From contig NZ_BBPM01000073.1 in the NCBI RefSeq assembly GCF_000787775.1, positions 1-32,961 on the forward strand: 32,961 nucleotides of DNA, in the 5' to 3' direction. Within the stretch, counting starts at the first letter, position 1; every line of letters starts with the position of its first letter. This DNA is from Streptacidiphilus carbonis (GTDB lineage Bacteria > Actinomycetota > Actinomycetes > Streptomycetales > Streptomycetaceae). The notes under the pieces are model-generated. The model was not told the DNA's origin. It made no database searches and was given only the letters and a program-made list of their open reading frames with translations. Positions 30,152-32,961 of this stretch are shown piece by piece. The translations under genes and the position numbers were made by a program.

Positions 30152-31668
30152 CGCGAGGCCGGCCCGGCCACCGCGGTCACGCTGTCCTCCGCCGTCTCGG
30201 CGTCGGCGATGCTCTCGTCCATCAACAGCTCCTCGTCCCGGGTCACCACCGCGGTTGCCGAACGGTCCTGTCGCGCTGAGGCGCCCCGTCGCGGCAGCAC
30301 GATGGTAACCACTGCGGTGACCACCCAGACCGCACAACCCAGCAGCGCCGCGGTCCCGTAGCCGCTGTTCTCCGGCAGCAGCCGCCCGGCCGGGGTGTGC
30401 GCCTGCAGGATGACCGCGCTCAGCACGCTCCCGGTGGAGTAGCCCACGGTGCGCAGCACCTGGTTGAAGCTGATGGCGCTGCCGGTCTCGTGCGCCGGAA
30501 CGGAACTGACGATCAGTCCGGGCATCACCGCGAAGGTGCAGCCGACGCCGAGCCCGGCCACGCCCATGATGACGAAGAGCTCCCACAGGCTGTTGCGGGC
30601 GAACAGGAACATCGCCATCGACAGCAGCGAGACGGCGCAGCCGACCGGAAGCACCAGCGCGGTGGAGGTGCGCCGGGCCAGCACCGGCACCAGTTTGCTG
30701 GAGGCCACGCTGGCGGCCGAGAACGGCAGCAGCACCAGCCCGGTGACCAGGACCGAGGTACCGAACCCGTATCCGGCGGAGGACGGGGTCTGCACGAAGC
30801 GGGTGACCATCGACATCAACATGTACATCGCGACGCCCGCGATCAGCCCGGACACGTCGGCGGTGAGCACCACCCGGTTCCGCAGTGACCGCAGGTCCAC
30901 CAGCGGGTGCGCGGTGCGCAGCTCATGGATGATCCACCAGGCCAGCAGCGCCAGCGCGGCGCCGGTCAGACCGAGCAGCCGGGTCGAGCCCCAGCCCCAG
31001 ATCTCGCCCTCGCTCAGCGCGAGCAGCAGCCCGGCGAGCCCGACGGCGAGCAGCACCGCGCCGGGCGCGTCCAGCGGGCGCTTCTCCCGTCCCTGCGGCT
31101 GCGGGACCACCAGCACCGCGGCGGCGAGGGCCAGCGCGCTGATGATCGCGCCGAACCAGAAGCCGGCGTGCACGCCCCAGGACTCCGCTATCAGTCCGGT
31201 GAGCGGGTAGCCCAGGCCGACCCCGGCCACCGTGGTGATGGAGAGCAGCGCGACGGTCGGACGCGACCGCTCGGCCGGCAGCGCGTCCCGCGCCGTGGCG
31301 ATGGCCAGCGGGGTGAGGCCCAGGCCGAGGCCCTGCAGTCCGCGCCCGATGATCAGAAAGGTGAAGCCCAGCGGCAGCGCCGCGAGCACGCTGCCCAGCA
31401 GCACCACCGCGGTGGCGCCGATGATCACCCGCCGCCGGTGCGGACCGTCCCCGAGCCGTCCCATGGTGGGCGTGGCGACCGCTCCGACCAGCAGGGTGAT
31501 GGTCAGCGACCACTGCGCGTCGGACAGCGAGACATGGTCGACCGAGGCGATGGTCGGTACCAGCGGCGACCCCAGGCTGCTGATCACCGCCACCACCGTG
31601 CCGAGGAACACCAGCACCGGCACCAGGGCTCGTTCCCGCAGACCGGGTGCGGTGTGTCGGGCTTCCAT
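30148..31668 (-). CDS. MFS multidrug efflux transporter, 14-helix DHA2 (EmrB/QacA) type
   Basis: This 506-residue protein has about 14 membrane helices. Motif A is seen in 'MGRLGDGPHRRR', motif C in 'TTVAGVGLGYPLTGLIAESW', and 'GRGLQGLGLGLTPLAIATAR' lies in helix 4. Such proton antiporters export drugs or cell-made metabolites. I prefer the ATG at 31668, which follows GGGGAG by eight bases; the in-frame ATG at 31692 lacks a site and lies in the operator. The TetR gene overlaps its end, so the operon is self-regulated. Confidence 0.9.
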   Translation of the reverse strand: MEARHTAPGLRERALVPVLVFLGTVVAVISSLGSPLVPTIASVDHVSLSDAQWSLTITLLVGAVATPTMGRLGDGPHRRRVIIGATAVVLLGSVLAALPLGFTFLIIGRGLQGLGLGLTPLAIATARDALPAERSRPTVALLSITTVAGVGLGYPLTGLIAESWGVHAGFWFGAIISALALAAAVLVVPQPQGREKRPLDAPGAVLLAVGLAGLLLALSEGEIWGWGSTRLLGLTGAALALLAWWIIHELRTAHPLVDLRSLRNRVVLTADVSGLIAGVAMYMLMSMVTRFVQTPSSAGYGFGTSVLVTGLVLLPFSAASVASSKLVPVLARRTSTALVLPVGCAVSLLSMAMFLFARNSLWELFVIMGVAGLGVGCTFAVMPGLIVSSVPAHETGSAISFNQVLRTVGYSTGSVLSAVILQAHTPAGRLLPENSGYGTAALLGCAVWVVTAVVTIVLPRRGASARQDRSATAVVTRDEELLMDESIADAETAEDSVTAVAGPASR

Positions 31669-31686
31669 CGGCGTACTCCCCAAATT

Positions 31687-31717
31687 TGTCATCAGGTGAT
31701 GTCTTCAGATGATGACA
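31687..31717. promoter_or_regulatory. Operator dyad upstream of the efflux operon
   Basis: TGTCATCA (31687-31694) and TGATGACA (31710-31717) are perfect 8-bp arms, and a third half-site TGATGTC lies between at 31697-31703. The site is 19 bp before the preferred start of the transporter, as expected for TetR control. Confidence 0.65.
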
Positions 31718-31825
31718 TAAGCCGGCCGAGAAGCCCAAGGCCGCCCCCGTCAGGGTGACCACCGTCACTCCGGGGTGTGCCGCCCACTCGCGCAGCCGGG
31801 CCCCCGCGTAGCACCATGAGCTTCC

Positions 31826-32961
31826 ATGGACGAAGAACGGTCGGCCCAGGCCCATCTGACCCGGGCTCAGCTCGCCGCCGAGGGCGTCGTCGGCCTTGCC
31901 CTCAGCTGGGTGGACAACGCCGGGATCACCCGCACCAAGGCCGTCCCGCTGCGCAGACTGGACGAGGTGGTCCGGGACGGCGTCGGCATGTCCCCGGTCT
32001 TCGACGTCTTCCTGGTCGACGACTCCGCCACCACCAGCGAGTACATCGGCGGCCCCGACGGCGACCTGCGGCTCTTCCCCGACCTGGACCGCGCCGTCCC
32101 GCTCGCCGCGCAGCCCGGCTGGGCCTGGGCCCCCGCCGACCGCTACCGCCAGGACGGCACCCCGCACCCCGCCTGCCAACGCCTCTTCGCCCGCCGGATG
32201 GCCGAGAACGCCGGCGCCCGCGGCCTGAGCCTGCTGGCGGCCTACGAGGTCGAATGGGTACTGCGCCGCCCGGACGGCACCGACCCGGCCCAGGACGGTC
32301 CCGCGTACGGCCTGCACCGGCTCACCGACCTCTCCGACTATCTCCGCGACCTGCTCCAGGCCCTGGAGGCGCAGGGCCTGGACGTCCAGCAGATCCACCC
32401 CGAGTACGCCGAGGGCCAGTTCGAGGTCTCGGTCGCCGCCGAGGAGCCGGTGGCCGCCGCCGACACCACCGTGCTGGTACGCCAGACCATCCGCGGCATC
32501 TCCGCCAGGCACGGCCTGCGTGCCTCCTTCGCCCCCGTCTTCGAGCCCGGCACCGTCGGCAACGGCGCCCACCTCCACCTCAGCGCCTGGCGCGACGGCA
32601 GAAACCTGATGACCGGGGGAGAGGGCCGGCACCAGCTCACCAAGGAGGGCGAGTCCTTCCTGGCCGGCATCCTGGACGCGCTCCCGGCCCTGCTGGTCCT
32701 GGGCGCCCCCAGCCCGGCCAGCCACCTCCGCCTGGTCCCCTCGCACTGGGCCGGCGCGTACCAGTGCTGGGGCCCGGAGAACCGCGAGGCCGCGCTACGG
32801 CTCGTCTCAGGCCCCTCGGCCAACGCCGAGATCAAATGCTTCGACGGCGCCGCCAACCCCTACCTCGCCCTGGGCGGCACCATCGCCGCCGCCCTGGCCG
32901 GCCTGGACGCCGCCGCCACCCTCCCCCCAGAGGTCAACGGCGACCCGGCCCACCTCCCCAC
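31826..32961 (+). CDS. Glutamine synthetase family protein (GlnA4-like), cut by window end
   Basis: At least 378 residues are present; the gene continues beyond the window. It follows the glutamine-synthetase fold: 'LSWVDNAGITRTKAVPLRRL' in the N-terminal beta-grasp, 'HPEYAEGQFEVSVA' with the metal-binding Glu residues, 'GNGAHLHLS' with the active His, and 'CFDGAANPYLALGG' near the right edge. The sequence is closer to the actinomycete GS-like ligases that gamma-glutamylate polyamines or ethanolamine than to the true GlnA, as far as I can judge by eye. The substrate is therefore uncertain. No ribosome binding site is evident before the ATG at 31826. An overlapping ATG at 31816 is out of frame. 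Confidence 0.88.
   Translation, partial: MDEERSAQAHLTRAQLAAEGVVGLALSWVDNAGITRTKAVPLRRLDEVVRDGVGMSPVFDVFLVDDSATTSEYIGGPDGDLRLFPDLDRAVPLAAQPGWAWAPADRYRQDGTPHPACQRLFARRMAENAGARGLSLLAAYEVEWVLRRPDGTDPAQDGPAYGLHRLTDLSDYLRDLLQALEAQGLDVQQIHPEYAEGQFEVSVAAEEPVAAADTTVLVRQTIRGISARHGLRASFAPVFEPGTVGNGAHLHLSAWRDGRNLMTGGEGRHQLTKEGESFLAGILDALPALLVLGAPSPASHLRLVPSHWAGAYQCWGPENREAALRLVSGPSANAEIKCFDGAANPYLALGGTIAAALAGLDAAATLPPEVNGDPAHLP

Overview
The window is a very GC-rich actinomycete chromosome segment. GC-biased third codon positions, GTG/TTG starts, several apparently leaderless genes, a chaplin, a 'streptophobe' membrane protein and an SGM_5486-type mini-protein all point to the family Streptomycetaceae (Streptomyces, Kitasatospora or Streptacidiphilus). 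From memory, not checked, the order fabG-fabI / sixA / serB / streptophobe / FHA-ABC / MHYT / queA-like-SDR / two-component pair / chaplin / ABC ATPase / NfeD-SPFH resembles the chromosomal-core neighbourhood of S. coelicolor that carries fabG, inhA and chpE.

Left end (1-2732) is different. It holds decayed pieces: the C-terminal part of an SDR oxidoreductase, a frameshifted small membrane protein and an IS4-type transposase N-terminus. It also has a tiny charged ORF, and an intact pair made of a membrane protein and a winged-helix regulator. The segment ends in two strong hairpins, and the core begins abruptly with a tldD gene that has lost its last ~80 codons, including the expected metal-ligand cysteine; its usual partner tldE is absent. 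I read this as an accessory/core junction inside tldD.

Centre (4.1-20.7 kb): initiator tRNA-Met with a perfect 21-bp terminator; the fatty-acid pair fabG-fabI; a FadR-type regulator divergent from a CynX-like permease with a clear shared operator; a 40-aa membrane mini-protein; sixA; serB; streptophobe; the two-FHA ABC transporter (Rv1747-like); an MHYT membrane sensor; HxlR regulator; a divergent QueA-like protein translationally coupled to an SDR; a GAF histidine kinase with a NarL-type regulator; and a short chaplin.

Right part (20.8-33 kb): a conserved actinobacterial hypothetical divergent from an orphan ABC ATPase; NfeD-like and SPFH proteins (membrane microdomain pair); a TauE/SafE permease behind a leader that can hide its ribosome binding site; a pterin-4a-carbinolamine dehydratase; a Tyr/Gln-rich, membrane-anchored beta-propeller protein; HNH endonuclease; PEBP-like protein; 3-methyladenine DNA glycosylase; an MFS efflux pump with its TetR regulator and a good operator; and the first part of a glutamine-synthetase-family enzyme that runs off the end.

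No CRISPR array, prophage module or recognisable defence island is visible. The most unusual signals are the tldD truncation boundary, the helically phased GCGT repeats before fabG, the RBS-hiding leader of the TauE gene, the chaplin with a cysteine doublet, and the QueA-like enzyme lacking signature residues.
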